Shown here piece by piece: positions 1-9,209 of a stretch of 64,000 nt of DNA. This stretch comes from Methylophilaceae bacterium (lineage in GTDB: Bacteria; Pseudomonadota; Gammaproteobacteria; Burkholderiales; Methylophilaceae): assembly GCA_028342535.1 (NCBI GenBank), contig JAOLWQ010000001.1:186001-250000 (forward strand), written 5' to 3'. The notes under the pieces were generated by a model. That model was not told where the DNA came from and ran no database searches. It saw only the letters and a program-made list of their open reading frames with translations. Within the stretch, counting starts at the first letter, position 1, and the number at the start of each line of letters is the position of its first letter. A program made the position numbers and the translations under genes.

Positions 1-1
1 G

Positions 2-346
2 GATTATGCTGATCAATGGCCATTTCTTAAAATTAATTTCCCAAAATTAGATATTGGGGCATTCAATATTCAAAAATATAATCCTGGCGGGCATTTTTCT
101 AAAGTACATTCTGAAAGAGTTCATATAACGTCATTACATCGATTATTTGCATTTATGACATATTTAAATGATGATTTTGAAGGTGGTAAAACAAGTTTTG
201 TTCATCATAATATAGATATTAAACCAGTAACGGGTAAAACTTTAATATGGCCTGCAGAATGGACTCATGCTCATAAAGGAAATATTGTAAAATCAGGTAC
301 AAAATATATAGCAACTGGTTGGATACACTTACCTATATCTTCTTAA
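2..346 (+). CDS. 2OG-Fe(II) oxygenase, prolyl 4-hydroxylase-like (5' truncated by window edge)
   Basis: The reading frame is open from base 2, so the gene starts outside the window; the ATG at 155 given by the ORF track is internal. The visible 114 residues look like the double-stranded beta-helix core of a prolyl-4-hydroxylase-type oxygenase. FSKVHSER carries the first His and an acidic partner of the iron site, FEGGKTSF is the usual mid-domain strand, and WTHAHKG supplies the distal His, followed by KYIATGWIH. Such enzymes hydroxylate protein or small-molecule substrates with Fe(II), O2 and 2-oxoglutarate. The substrate cannot be inferred here. The gene ends about 80 bases before yebC and is probably a separate unit. 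Confidence 0.75.
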   Translation, partial: DYADQWPFLKINFPKLDIGAFNIQKYNPGGHFSKVHSERVHITSLHRLFAFMTYLNDDFEGGKTSFVHHNIDIKPVTGKTLIWPAEWTHAHKGNIVKSGTKYIATGWIHLPISS

Positions 347-425
347 ATTATTAAGTAAGATAAGTTAGATTTAATTTGCTGTTAAAATAAAATATAGTTA
401 TAAATATTTAGGAGTACCAAGGTAT

Positions 426-1154
426 ATGGCAGGGCATTCAAAATGGGCAAACATTCAGCATCGAAAAGGTAGGCAAGATGCTAAGCGAGGAAAAATTTTC
501 ACCAAATTAGTGAAAGAAATTACAGTTGCTGCTCGACTGGGTGGCGGGGATGTAAACTTTAACCCAAGATTAAGGACTGCAGTCACAACCGCTAAAGAAG
601 AAAGCATGCCAGCTGAAAATATAACAAGAGCTATAAAGCGAGGAACTGGCGAGCTTGAAGGTGTGAATTATGAGGAAATTCGATATGAAGGATATGGAGT
701 AAATGGTGCTGCAATTATTATTGATTGTTTAACCGACAACAAGCAACGTGCAGTAGCAGATGTTAGACTAGCTTTAAGTAAAAATGGTGGTAATTTAGGC
801 ACAGATGGCTGTGTTTCTTATTTATTCAAACATTGTGGAAATATTCTTTTTGCTCCAGGAGTTAATTATGATGAATTAGCAGAAATTGCAATTGATCTAG
901 GAGCTGAAGATATTATAAATAACGATGATGGTAGCGTTGAGATAATTACGCCTCCAAATGAATTTCTAAATATTAAAGAAGGTTTCGATAATGCAAATCT
1001 TAAATATGAATTTTCTGAGTTAACAATGAAAGCAGAAACTGAAAATCAACTAAAAGGAGCTGATGGAGAGAAAATGAGAAAAATTTTAGATTTTCTTGAG
1101 GATTTAGACGATGTTCAAGAAGTTTATACGAACGTTGTAATAGAGGACGATTAA
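426..1154 (+). CDS. yebC: YebC/PmpR family (TACO1-like) protein
   Basis: The 242 residues match the family's usual length and its hallmark N-terminus [19 protein letters not shown], followed by [14 protein letters not shown] and the acidic C-terminal [13 protein letters not shown]. Family members were described as transcriptional regulators (PmpR) and more recently as ribosome-associated factors that help translation through proline-rich stretches. The gene lies directly upstream of ruvC, as in many proteobacteria. Its stop codon touches the ruvC start, so the two are probably co-transcribed. The start is set by AAGG shortly upstream of the ATG and by the conserved N-terminus. Confidence 0.95.
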   Translation: MAGHSKWANIQHRKGRQDAKRGKIFTKLVKEITVAARLGGGDVNFNPRLRTAVTTAKEESMPAENITRAIKRGTGELEGVNYEEIRYEGYGVNGAAIIIDCLTDNKQRAVADVRLALSKNGGNLGTDGCVSYLFKHCGNILFAPGVNYDELAEIAIDLGAEDIINNDDGSVEIITPPNEFLNIKEGFDNANLKYEFSELTMKAETENQLKGADGEKMRKILDFLEDLDDVQEVYTNVVIEDD

Positions 1155-1687
1155 TTAAAATTGCAAATAAAATTCTTGGGATTGATCCGGGATTAAGAGT
1201 CACAGGATACGGCATAATATATAATTCATCTGGTAGTATTCGCTATGAAACAAGTGGCGTGATTAAGACAACTAATCAAGACACAAATTTGGCTCCACGC
1301 ATTAAAATAATTCTTTTAGGGTTGGAGGAAATAATAAATCAATTTAAACCAGACTGCGTAGCAATCGAGAAAGTTTTCGTAAATAAAAATCCTCAATCTA
1401 CATTATTATTGGGCCAAGCAAGAGGAGCAGCGATTAGTGCAGCAGTTATGCAGAACCTCGATGTTTATGAATATACTGCATTGCAAGTTAAAAAATCAGT
1501 TGTAGGCATGGGGCATGCAAGTAAATCTCAAGTACAGATAATGGTGCAAAAATTACTTAAACTTCCATCAATACCGACTGAAGACTCAGCAGATGCTTTA
1601 GCTTGTGCTATTTGCCATGCTAATATTAGTGGAAGTCTAGCTAAATTTGGAACCGGGAATCGAATGAAATCTGGAAGAATAATATGA
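1154..1687 (+). CDS. ruvC: Crossover junction endodeoxyribonuclease RuvC (probable ATT start)
   Basis: RuvC is the dimeric Mg-dependent nuclease that cuts Holliday junctions with RuvAB. The ORF track begins at 1259, but the same open frame upstream encodes KILGIDPGLRVTGYG, which holds the essential first catalytic Asp. It also encodes the later VAIEKVF and the acidic DSADALA motifs. No ATG, GTG or TTG lies in frame between the yebC end and this motif. The best starts are ATT at 1154 (AGAGG six bases upstream, overlapping the yebC stop) or ATT at 1160. From 1154 the protein has 177 aa, close to the 173 aa of E. coli RuvC. The gene overlaps ruvA by four bases (ATGA). Identity is firm; the exact start is inferred. 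Confidence 0.9.
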   Translation: MKIANKILGIDPGLRVTGYGIIYNSSGSIRYETSGVIKTTNQDTNLAPRIKIILLGLEEIINQFKPDCVAIEKVFVNKNPQSTLLLGQARGAAISAAVMQNLDVYEYTALQVKKSVVGMGHASKSQVQIMVQKLLKLPSIPTEDSADALACAICHANISGSLAKFGTGNRMKSGRII

Positions 1688-2265
1688 TAGGTAGAATTCA
1701 TGGACGCTTGCTCGAAAAAACGCCCCCTATGATTTTGTTGGATTGTCATGGGGTTGGTTATGAGGTCGAAGTATCAATGCCAACATTTTATGATTTGCCG
1801 GAAATAGGATCAGAAGTTACATTACTGACCCATTTCATTGTTCGAGAAGATGCCCAATTATTATTTGGTTTTGCTTCTATTCAGGAACGTAAAATTTTTA
1901 GACTATTAATCAAAGTTAATGGTATTGGTGCAAAAGTAGGATTATCTATTCTTGGGGGTATGACTGTTGATGAGCTAATGTTAGCAATAACAAATCAAGA
2001 ATCTGATTTATTAATTAAAATACCAGGTATTGGGAAGAAGACGGCAGAGCGATTAGTTTTAGAATTAAAAGATAAGTTTAAAGATGATCAAATAAAAATA
2101 ATATCAAATAAAGAACCTACTATACTTGAAGATATACAAAATGCATTAATTGCATTAGGTTACAGCTCAAAAGATGTAGTTACCGTTACTAAAGAATTAG
2201 CTTCAGATATTTCATTAAATGATGGAATAAGACAAGCATTAAAGTTGTTATCTAAAAACTTATAG
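1684..2265 (+). CDS. ruvA: Holliday junction branch migration complex subunit RuvA
   Basis: A 193-aa protein with the N-terminal OB-fold start MIGRIHGRLLEK and two helix-hairpin-helix segments (VNGIGAKVGLSILGG and IPGIGKKTAERLVLELKD). A C-terminal helical domain (ALIALGYSSKDV) is the part known to contact RuvB. RuvA binds four-way junctions as a tetramer and loads the RuvB motor. Translation is coupled to ruvC through an ATGA overlap, and ruvB follows after 12 bases, so the three genes form one ruvCAB unit. Confidence 0.96.
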   Translation: MIGRIHGRLLEKTPPMILLDCHGVGYEVEVSMPTFYDLPEIGSEVTLLTHFIVREDAQLLFGFASIQERKIFRLLIKVNGIGAKVGLSILGGMTVDELMLAITNQESDLLIKIPGIGKKTAERLVLELKDKFKDDQIKIISNKEPTILEDIQNALIALGYSSKDVVTVTKELASDISLNDGIRQALKLLSKNL

Positions 2266-2277
2266 TGATTATATAAA

Positions 2278-3315
2278 ATGATTGAACCGGATAGATTTAT
2301 AAACCCCTCAACTCCAGATATTTTAGAAGAAAATTTTGAGCGCGCATTGCGGCCGAAGAAACTCGATGAGTATGTTGGCCAAGAAAAAATTAGAGAACAG
2401 TTAGGAATTTTTATTGATGCAGCTAAGAAAAGAAATGAGGCTTTAGACCATGTTTTATTGTTTGGCCCCCCTGGGCTTGGAAAAACGACTTTAGCTAATA
2501 TTATTGCAAAAGAGATGGGCGTAAATTTACGTCAAACTTCTGGTCCAGTTCTTGAGAAAACTGGAGATTTGGCCGCCTTATTATCAAATTTAGAAGAAAA
2601 CGATGTTTTGTTTATTGATGAAATTCATAGATTATCTCCCGTTATTGAGGAGATTCTTTATCCAGCAATGGAAGATTATCGTTTAGATATTATGATTGGT
2701 GAGGGGCCATCAGCACGTTCTGTTAAATTAGAATTACCACCTTTTACTCTAATTGGAGCAACAACTAGAGCTGGGATGCTCACCAACCCACTTAGGGATA
2801 GATTCGGTATCGTATCCCGATTAGAGTTTTATACGAGACAAGAGCTAACTAAAATTGTCACACGATCTGCGGGCCTTCTAGAAGTTGAAATTGACAAAAA
2901 AGGGGCAAATGAAATTGCAAATCGATCAAGAGGTACACCAAGAATTGCAAATCGTCTTTTGAGGCGTGTTCGAGACTTTGCTGAAGTTAAGTCTGAAGGA
3001 GAAATTAATAAAATAATAGCTGATGATGCATTAAAAATGCTTGATATTGATTTAATTGGATTAGATCTAATGGATAGAAGTTTTTTAATAGCAATTATTG
3101 AAAAATTCTCAGGTGGGCCAGTAGGACTTGATAATATAGCAGCTGCAATAGGAGAGGAAAAAGAGACTATTGAGGATGTAATTGAGCCCTATTTAATTCA
3201 GCAAGGTTATTTAATGCGATCACCAAGAGGAAGATTAGCTACCCCAAAAACATACGAGCATTTTGGTTTAAAGTATTCTAAAAATGATTTAAATGATGTT
3301 TTATGGAAAGAATAA
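2278..3315 (+). CDS. ruvB: Holliday junction DNA helicase RuvB
   Basis: A 345-aa AAA+ ATPase with N-terminal [19 protein letters not shown], Walker [12 protein letters not shown], Walker [13 protein letters not shown], sensor motif [11 protein letters not shown] and a C-terminal winged-helix domain ending [14 protein letters not shown]. It forms the hexameric motor that drives branch migration with RuvA. The 3' end overlaps the downstream ybgC start by 13 bases, which links the recombination genes to the tol-pal genes in one transcription unit. Confidence 0.97.
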   Translation: MIEPDRFINPSTPDILEENFERALRPKKLDEYVGQEKIREQLGIFIDAAKKRNEALDHVLLFGPPGLGKTTLANIIAKEMGVNLRQTSGPVLEKTGDLAALLSNLEENDVLFIDEIHRLSPVIEEILYPAMEDYRLDIMIGEGPSARSVKLELPPFTLIGATTRAGMLTNPLRDRFGIVSRLEFYTRQELTKIVTRSAGLLEVEIDKKGANEIANRSRGTPRIANRLLRRVRDFAEVKSEGEINKIIADDALKMLDIDLIGLDLMDRSFLIAIIEKFSGGPVGLDNIAAAIGEEKETIEDVIEPYLIQQGYLMRSPRGRLATPKTYEHFGLKYSKNDLNDVLWKE

Positions 3316-3710
3316 TATTTGAATGGAATGCAAGAGTGTATTTTGAGGATACCGATAGTGGTGGGGTTGTTTATCACGTAAATTATCTTAAATTTATGGA
3401 GAGAGCTCGAACTGAATGGCTAAGAAGCCTTGGGTTAAATCAAGTTGAATTAAAAAAAGAAGAAAAAGTGATGTTTGTTGTCCGAAAAATTGATATTCAA
3501 TATAGAATACCAGCAAGATTTAACGATGAATTATTGATACAAACTAATTGTTTTAAAACTACTGATTATTCTATTATGTTAAAACAAAATATTTTAAGGG
3601 ACGAACAAAAAATCACTGAAGGGAAAGTTGAAATTGTGTGTGTTAATTCAGATCTTTTCAAGCCCGTACGAATTCCAAAAAGGGCTAAACAACTTATGGA
3701 GACAGTATAA
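3303..3710 (+). CDS. ybgC: Tol-Pal associated acyl-CoA thioesterase YbgC
   Basis: A 135-aa single hotdog-fold protein. The motif [28 protein letters not shown] holds the catalytic Asp and the hotdog helix of 4-hydroxybenzoyl-CoA-type thioesterases. YbgC proteins hydrolyse short acyl-CoA or acyl-ACP and are the conserved first gene of tol-pal operons; a role in phospholipid metabolism has been proposed. The start overlaps ruvB, and the stop overlaps the tolQ start by one base. This is the standard tol-pal arrangement. Confidence 0.94.
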   Translation: MERIIFEWNARVYFEDTDSGGVVYHVNYLKFMERARTEWLRSLGLNQVELKKEEKVMFVVRKIDIQYRIPARFNDELLIQTNCFKTTDYSIMLKQNILRDEQKITEGKVEIVCVNSDLFKPVRIPKRAKQLMETV

Positions 3711-4378
3711 TGGTAGGTAGCGATTTATCGTTCTTTTCACTAATTTTAGGCGCTAGTTTGCCTGTTCAGCTAGTGATGTTAATTTTAGTATTTGCCTCAG
3801 GCATGTCATGGAAATATATTTATCTAAAAATAAAGATACTTAAAAGCACAGAAGAAAATACAGATGAGTTTGAAAAATTTTTCTGGTCTGGCGGAGATTT
3901 ATCGCAACTATACAAATCTTTAGACACAATACATGAGGATATGAATGGCTTATCAACAATTTTTAAAGCGGGCTATAAGGAATACATAAGCCAAAAAGAT
4001 TCAAGGTCTTTTGATAAAAAGAGTATCGAGAGTGTAAGAAGGGCAATGAGTGCGAGTTATAACAGAGAAGTAGATTCGCTCGAAAGACATTTACCATTTC
4101 TTGCCTCTGTTGGATCTGTTAGCCCATATATAGGTTTGTTTGGAACTGTATGGGGGATAATGAATGCATTTATTGGGCTTTCAAATGTTGCACAGGCTTC
4201 CCTAGCTCAAGTGGCACCTGGGATAGCAGAAGCTCTAATTGCAACAGCTATTGGACTATTTGCTGCTATCCCTGCTGTTATTGCATACAATAGATTTGCT
4301 GCTAAAGTTGATCGATTATCCATAAGATACGAAAGCTTTATGGAGGAATTTATAAATACAATAGATCGTAAGGGATAA
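3710..4378 (+). CDS. tolQ: Tol-Pal system inner-membrane proton channel TolQ
   Basis: A 222-aa MotA/TolQ/ExbB family protein. One membrane segment lies near the N-terminus ([19 protein letters not shown]). A long cytoplasmic stretch follows, then two more segments containing the signature [20 protein letters not shown] and [13 protein letters not shown]. With TolR it uses the proton gradient to energise TolA, which keeps the outer membrane attached during division. Its position after ybgC and before tolR, and its length near 230 aa, fit TolQ rather than ExbB. Confidence 0.95.
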   Translation: MVGSDLSFFSLILGASLPVQLVMLILVFASGMSWKYIYLKIKILKSTEENTDEFEKFFWSGGDLSQLYKSLDTIHEDMNGLSTIFKAGYKEYISQKDSRSFDKKSIESVRRAMSASYNREVDSLERHLPFLASVGSVSPYIGLFGTVWGIMNAFIGLSNVAQASLAQVAPGIAEALIATAIGLFAAIPAVIAYNRFAAKVDRLSIRYESFMEEFINTIDRKG

Positions 4379-4383
4379 ATTCT

Positions 4384-4770
4384 ATGAAAAAAAGACGTTT
4401 AATGAATCAAATCAATGTAGTTCCATATATTGATGTAATGTTGGTATTACTTGTAATCTTTATGGTAACTGCTCCAATGACGAATCCAGGAGTTGTTGAT
4501 TTACCTAAAGTTGGCCAATCCTTAAAACAACAGGTTGCTCCAATAGTAATATCAATAAAAAAAGACGCTTCAACTGAAATAAAGGGTAAAAGATATAAAA
4601 AAGATGATTTGTTAGCTTATGTCAAAGAGTCACTTGACAAGAATCCTGAACAATCAGTAGTGATTGCTGCTGACAAAAAAGTACAATATCAAGAAGTAAT
4701 TATTGTGATGGACTTACTCAAGCAGAATGCAATAAACAAAGTTGGCTTATTGCTTAAACCAGAAAAGTAA
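4384..4770 (+). CDS. tolR: Tol-Pal system protein TolR
   Basis: A 128-aa ExbD/TolR protein with a short cytoplasmic tail (MKKRRLMNQINVVPYI) and one transmembrane helix that carries the conserved proton-pathway Asp (YIDVMLVLLVIFMVTAP). The periplasmic domain ends in VGLLLKPE. It works with TolQ as the ion-driven motor. It lies five bases after tolQ and three bases before tolA, as in a tight operon. Confidence 0.95.
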   Translation: MKKRRLMNQINVVPYIDVMLVLLVIFMVTAPMTNPGVVDLPKVGQSLKQQVAPIVISIKKDASTEIKGKRYKKDDLLAYVKESLDKNPEQSVVIAADKKVQYQEVIIVMDLLKQNAINKVGLLLKPEK

Positions 4771-4773
4771 TTC

Positions 4774-5670
4774 ATGAATATCCCCCAATTTAATTTTGAT
4801 TTAATTCGTAATTCAAATTTATTGGCTATTCTTGAAAGCGATCATAATTTACAAGCAAATTTATTCTCATTTTTAATTCATTTTGTATTATTCATTTTTA
4901 TGATTTTTTCAATTCAATGGCAAACAAAAATTCCCAACTTTTCAGAAGTTGAGCTTTGGGATGCCGTTCCTACTCAAATAAAAAATAAACAAATAAAAAA
5001 TAAACAAATAAATACAAAAAAAATAAAAAAGGTTAAGGCGCTCCCTCCAAAAGTGGATAAACAACAATTAAAATTGAATGAAGAGGCAGAGATTAAGCTA
5101 AAGAAAAAAAAAGTTGCTGAAAAGAAAGCTTTAGCAAAAAAGAAAAAACTAAAAGAAATAAAAAAACTTCAAGCAAAATTATTAAAACAAGAAGAGATAG
5201 AGAAAGTCCAAGATAAATTACTTGAACAAGAAAAATTGGATAATATAAAAGATAAATTACTTGAACAAGAAAAAATAGAAAAATTCCAAGATTCCCTTAG
5301 AGATGAGGAGTTAAAAAAGAAACCAACTATAGCAATTGAGGCAAATAAGGAAGTATTAGCAGGAATTAATTCAGGCGAGTTAGATCGTTTTAAAGCTTTA
5401 ATACAACAAAAAATTCAACAAAATGTTAACAATCAGCTGTGTGGGCTTGATAGAGTTGAATTAGAATTTGAAATATCTTTAATGCCAACAGGAGACTTGC
5501 TTGGAGAGCCAAAAATGACTCAATCAAGTACAATCGCAAGTTGTGATGCTGCAGTTGAAAGAGCAATACTTCAATCTCAGCCACTCCCTATTCCTAGTGA
5601 TAAAAAATTATTTAAACGATTAAAAGATTTAAAATTAAAATTTCATCCAAATGGGCATTACGATTTATAA
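4774..5670 (+). CDS. tolA: Tol-Pal system protein TolA
   Basis: A 298-aa protein with one N-terminal membrane anchor (FSFLIHFVLFIFMIFSIQW) and a long lysine/glutamate-rich helical middle, about residues 70-190. That middle contains a repeated DKLLEQEK unit. A C-terminal globular domain follows, with a Cys pair (NNQLCGLDRVELEF and IASCDAAVERAI) and the TonB-like energy-transducer arrangement. TolA spans the periplasm and links TolQR to Pal and TolB. The middle region is low-complexity, and sequence identity there would be poor between strains. Confidence 0.9.
   Translation: MNIPQFNFDLIRNSNLLAILESDHNLQANLFSFLIHFVLFIFMIFSIQWQTKIPNFSEVELWDAVPTQIKNKQIKNKQINTKKIKKVKALPPKVDKQQLKLNEEAEIKLKKKKVAEKKALAKKKKLKEIKKLQAKLLKQEEIEKVQDKLLEQEKLDNIKDKLLEQEKIEKFQDSLRDEELKKKPTIAIEANKEVLAGINSGELDRFKALIQQKIQQNVNNQLCGLDRVELEFEISLMPTGDLLGEPKMTQSSTIASCDAAVERAILQSQPLPIPSDKKLFKRLKDLKLKFHPNGHYDL
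5212..5274 (+). repeat. Two-copy in-frame direct repeat inside tolA
   Basis: A 24-base unit encoding DKLLEQEK occurs at 5212-5235 and again at 5251-5274, separated by 15 bases, all within the helical stalk of TolA. It keeps frame, so copy-number change would alter only the stalk length. Confidence 0.85.
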
Positions 5671-5739
5671 GATAATGTAATCAATTGAATTATTTAAGTG
5701 TTATCGTATTAAAACTTTATAGGAACTATTAAAAAAATT

Positions 5740-7032
5740 ATGATTTATCGAATGTATTCAATCTTTTTTGGGATCCTAGTATTAATTTCAACTCCAACTT
5801 ATTCATTAGAAGTGATTGAAATTCTTGGAGGTAAGGCAAGCGAAATACCAATAGCAATTGTTCCTTTTAAAGGGTTTGAAAATAAAGCTGGTCAAAAAGC
5901 TCATCAAATTATCTCATCTGATCTTAATCGAACAGGCTTATTTAGACCTCTGAATACTGGAGGTATATCTAATCCGCCGAGTAGTGATATCAATATAAAT
6001 TATACAAAATGGGCGGCGATGGACGCTCAATTTATAGTTGTTGGAAAAGTTGAGTCTGAAAATCCTATTTCAGGAAATATACAAGTTACCTGGAGTTTGA
6101 TAGACATATTCAAAGAAAAAACTGTTGTGTCAATGAGGTATAAGGGGAATAAATCTCAATACAGGGCTATTGCGCATAAAGTATCAGATAACGTATACGA
6201 ACACCTAACGGGCAGTAAAGGTGTTTTTCATACTAAAATTGCCTACGTTAAAAAAGTTAACAATAAAAAATATAGCTTAAATATTGCAGATTTTGATGGC
6301 TTTAACTCTAGACCTATTTTAAATACAACACAGCCAATTATTTCGCCAAGATGGTCACCAGACGGAGAAAAAATTGCTTATGTTTCATTTGAAAAAAAGA
6401 AGCCTGTAATATATATTCAGAACCTTAGAACAGGTAAAAGAACTTTATTAGCAAATTTTAAAGGAAATAATAGTGCGCCAGCATGGGCTCCAGATAGTAA
6501 AAAGTTAGCCATAGTATTAACCTATAATCAGAACTCACAAATTTATACCATTAATGCTGATGGAAGCGGAATTAAACAATTAATGCGTTCTAATGCTATC
6601 AATACAGAGCCATCATGGGCGCCAAATGGAGAAGATATTTATTTTTCTTCAAATCGAGGTGGTAGCCCACAAATATATAAAGTTAATATAAATAACGATG
6701 AAATTAGTAGGATAACTTATGAGGGTAAATATAATCTAAGCCCGAGCATATCTTATGATGGAAAATTATTGTTATTTCTTACTAATGATCAAGGAAAGTT
6801 TAAAGTAGCAATTCAAAACCTCATATCGAATCAAGTTCTTAAAATTTCAGAGGGCCCATCAGACGAGTCACCAATATTTGCACCGAATGGCCATTTGGTT
6901 TTATTTACCTATAAAGATTATGGAAAAACAACAAAAATTGGTACAGTATCAATAAATGGATTAAAAAGATTGCCTATAAACGTTGGAAACTCCATAATAC
7001 AGGAGCCAACATGGGGGCCGGTAACAAATTAA
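5740..7032 (+). CDS. tolB: Tol-Pal system beta-propeller protein TolB
   Basis: A 430-aa periplasmic protein with a signal peptide (MIYRMYSIFFGILVLISTPTYS). An N-terminal domain (LEVIEILGGKASEIPIAIVPF) is followed by repeated propeller blades of the type SPRWSPDGEKIAYVSF, APAWAPDSKKLAI, EPSWAPNGEDIYFSSNRGGSPQIY. TolB binds Pal and TolA and takes part in outer-membrane constriction. The 69-base gap to tolA is longer than the other tol gaps, so it may hold a secondary promoter, but I see no clear one. The start could also be the internal ATG five codons later. Confidence 0.95.
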   Translation: MIYRMYSIFFGILVLISTPTYSLEVIEILGGKASEIPIAIVPFKGFENKAGQKAHQIISSDLNRTGLFRPLNTGGISNPPSSDININYTKWAAMDAQFIVVGKVESENPISGNIQVTWSLIDIFKEKTVVSMRYKGNKSQYRAIAHKVSDNVYEHLTGSKGVFHTKIAYVKKVNNKKYSLNIADFDGFNSRPILNTTQPIISPRWSPDGEKIAYVSFEKKKPVIYIQNLRTGKRTLLANFKGNNSAPAWAPDSKKLAIVLTYNQNSQIYTINADGSGIKQLMRSNAINTEPSWAPNGEDIYFSSNRGGSPQIYKVNINNDEISRITYEGKYNLSPSISYDGKLLLFLTNDQGKFKVAIQNLISNQVLKISEGPSDESPIFAPNGHLVLFTYKDYGKTTKIGTVSINGLKRLPINVGNSIIQEPTWGPVTN

Positions 7033-7111
7033 AATTTACTTATTCTAAAAAGAAAGGTGTACGATAAGAATATTAGTAGAGTAAAAATTTGTGGTACAGT
7101 GTGTTAAAGTG

Positions 7112-7141
7112 TCAACAACATATAACAGTATCAACAACATA
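7112..7141 (+). repeat. Short direct repeat upstream of pal
   Basis: The 11-mer TCAACAACATA occurs at 7112 and 7131 (19-base period) in the 137-base gap before pal. A TATAAC hexamer at 7121 overlaps the first copy, but no convincing -35 lies 16-18 bases upstream. It could be a promoter-linked operator or chance. Confidence 0.5.
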
Positions 7142-7169
7142 CAGAGTTTATTTAAGGGAGGTTTAAACA

Positions 7170-7676
7170 ATGAAAAATTCATTGGCTTTATTATCACTAC
7201 TAGCAATATTTGGAGCGGGATGTAGCTCTACACCATTAGACGCACCTGCAGATCCTTCAGGTTCGAATTATTATGGTACTGATGGCACTGATGCCGCGAC
7301 TGCCGAGGCATTAGGACTAGAAGAGCTTAGAGGAAATACTTTGCTTTCTCAAAGAAGCGTATTTTTTGATTTTAATAAATATGATATCAAAGCTGAATAT
7401 TTAGATTTAATTGGTGCTCATGCTCAGTATCTAAATAATCATGCTCCTGCAAGAATGATAATTAAAGGAAATGCTGATTTTAGAGGATCGCATGAATATA
7501 ATTTATCTCTAGGTCAGAAACGTTCAGTAGCAGTTAAAGATGCTTTAAATGCATTAGGTGTTGATGACTCTCAAATTGAAACAATTAGCTATGGTGAAGA
7601 ATATGCAAACCAAGAATGCCAAGCTGATGCATGTGGACAGGATAGACGAGCTGATATTACATACGAAGTAGAATAG
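7170..7676 (+). CDS. pal: Peptidoglycan-associated lipoprotein Pal
   Basis: A 168-aa lipoprotein. The signal sequence ends in a lipobox-like FGAGC (somewhat unusual, with Gly at -3), followed by a short linker and an OmpA-like domain (VFFDFNKYDIK, IIKGNADFRGSHEYNLSLGQKRSVAVKDAL, YGEEYANQECQADACGQDRRADI). The OmpA domain binds the diaminopimelate of peptidoglycan. Pal anchors the outer membrane and is released by TolB. A strong ribosome-binding site (AAGGGAGG) precedes the ATG, which fits the high copy number of Pal. Confidence 0.96.
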   Translation: MKNSLALLSLLAIFGAGCSSTPLDAPADPSGSNYYGTDGTDAATAEALGLEELRGNTLLSQRSVFFDFNKYDIKAEYLDLIGAHAQYLNNHAPARMIIKGNADFRGSHEYNLSLGQKRSVAVKDALNALGVDDSQIETISYGEEYANQECQADACGQDRRADITYEVE

Positions 7677-7697
7677 ATTTAATATATAGCGAGTTTT

Positions 7698-8540
7698 ATG
7701 AAAAAATATTTATTGGTTGGTCTTGTATTATTCTCGAATTATGTTTTTGCATTATTCGAGGATGAAGAAGCTAGAAAAAAGATAAATGATATACAAGATC
7801 AGCTAAACAATATTGAAAAATCGCTAGAATTCAAGATTAATCAGAAATTTTCAAAAAATTTATCAAAATATAGTTCAGAGTTAAATGCCCTTCACGATAG
7901 TATCTCGAAGTTAATTGGCGATGTAGAGGTATTACAATTTGAACTTAAAAATTCTAAAGATAGACATAAAGTACTTTATCAAGAATTAAATGAAAGAATA
8001 TTGAAGCTCGAATCTGTTATCGAGGAGAAAAATAAGAATACACCGCAAGAAAAACCTAATGAGATTCTTGATAAAAGTCTCCAAACTGAAATTGAAGTCA
8101 AGCCTGAAGAACTAGCAGAAAAGATTGAAGATTTAGTACCTTTGGTTGATAAAAATATTGAACTTGATGAATATGCAGAGGCAGATTTATTAATTAAGGC
8201 AACAAAATATAAGGAGGCTTTTGAAGCTTTTGATAAATTTATAGTAACTTATCCAAATTCTGATTTATTACCGAAAGCAAAATATAGTCTTGGTTATTCT
8301 CAGTGGGCATTAAAAAATTATAATGCAGCAATAAAGACATATTCAAACATAATACAACTGCATCCCGATAATGAAATAATTCCTGAGGTTATATATGGAA
8401 TTGCAAACTCTGAAATTCAATTGACTAGGATTACGAAAGCCAAAAAAACTCTAAGAATGTTAATAAGTAAATATCCACAATCAAACATTATTGAAAAAGC
8501 TAAAAAAAGACTTAAAGCTTTAGAGTCAATCAAACTGTAA
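7698..8540 (+). CDS. cpoB: Cell division coordinator CpoB (YbgF), TPR protein
   Basis: A 280-aa exported protein with signal peptide MKKYLLVGLVLFSNYVFA. The N-terminal coiled coil spans about residues 25-115 (INDIQDQLNNIEKSLEF). The C-terminal TPR-like repeats begin at ADLLIKATKYKEAFEAFDKFIVTYPNS. YbgF/CpoB coordinates peptidoglycan synthesis with Tol-Pal constriction. It is the last gene of the tol-pal block and is followed 27 bases later by queE, the usual order in many proteobacteria. Confidence 0.92.
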   Translation: MKKYLLVGLVLFSNYVFALFEDEEARKKINDIQDQLNNIEKSLEFKINQKFSKNLSKYSSELNALHDSISKLIGDVEVLQFELKNSKDRHKVLYQELNERILKLESVIEEKNKNTPQEKPNEILDKSLQTEIEVKPEELAEKIEDLVPLVDKNIELDEYAEADLLIKATKYKEAFEAFDKFIVTYPNSDLLPKAKYSLGYSQWALKNYNAAIKTYSNIIQLHPDNEIIPEVIYGIANSEIQLTRITKAKKTLRMLISKYPQSNIIEKAKKRLKALESIKL

Positions 8541-8567
8541 TACACCTATTATTATATTGGGCTCCAA

Positions 8568-9209
8568 GTGCAGAAACTAAAAGTTAATGAAATTTTTTAT
8601 TCACTTCAAGGTGAATCATCATATATTGGTCTCCCTACAATTTTTATTAGACTAACAGGCTGCCCAATGCGCTGTAGTTATTGTGATACGGCATATGCCT
8701 TTAATGCCGGAGACAATTTTACTATCGATGAAACTCTAGACGCTATCTCTAAGTATAAAACTAAAAATGTGACAATAACTGGCGGAGAACCTCTAGCTCA
8801 AAAAGAATGCTGGAATCTTTTGAAATGTCTATGTGATAGTGGATACACAGTTTCATTGGAAACAGGCGGTGCAATTTCAATAAGTAAAATTGATAAACGT
8901 GTGAAAATAATTCTAGATATTAAGACACCAGGGTCAGGCGAAGAGAAAAATAACTTATGGGAGAATCTAGAATTAATAAAACCAAAGGATGAAATAAAAT
9001 TTGTTATAACGGATAAAAAAGATTACGTTTGGGCTAAGAATGCTTTAATTAAAGAAAAGTTAAATGAAAAGGCCTTAGTATTATTTTCTCCAGTTTATGG
9101 TGATATTAATCCAAAAGACCTTGCAGAGTGGATTTTAAAAGATCAATTGCCAGTTAGATTTCAAATTCAACTCCATAAAATTATATGGGGGGAAGTGGAA
9201 GGTGTCTAA
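8568..9209 (+). CDS. queE: 7-carboxy-7-deazaguanine synthase QueE (radical SAM)
   Basis: A 213-aa radical SAM enzyme with N-terminal IFYSLQGESSYIGLPTIFIRLTGCP, cluster motif CPMRCSYC (CX3CX2C) and TGGEPL. QueE makes 7-carboxy-7-deazaguanine from 6-carboxytetrahydropterin in the queuosine pathway. The start is GTG at 8568, which places the family N-terminus correctly. The stop overlaps the queC start by eight bases, so the two queuosine genes are translationally coupled. No preQ1 riboswitch is visible in the 27-base gap upstream. Confidence 0.95.
   Translation: MQKLKVNEIFYSLQGESSYIGLPTIFIRLTGCPMRCSYCDTAYAFNAGDNFTIDETLDAISKYKTKNVTITGGEPLAQKECWNLLKCLCDSGYTVSLETGGAISISKIDKRVKIILDIKTPGSGEEKNNLWENLELIKPKDEIKFVITDKKDYVWAKNALIKEKLNEKALVLFSPVYGDINPKDLAEWILKDQLPVRFQIQLHKIIWGEVEGV

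Noticed and set aside
155-346. ORF-track start at 155 for the first gene
   Set aside because: The frame is open to base 2 and encodes the upstream part of the same oxygenase domain, including the iron-binding His; the ATG is internal.
1259-1687. ORF-track ruvC start at 1259
   Set aside because: It would remove the essential first catalytic Asp (GIDPG). The frame continues upstream to the yebC stop.
8541-8567. preQ1 riboswitch before queE
   Set aside because: The gap is only 27 bases and queE lies inside a long operon.
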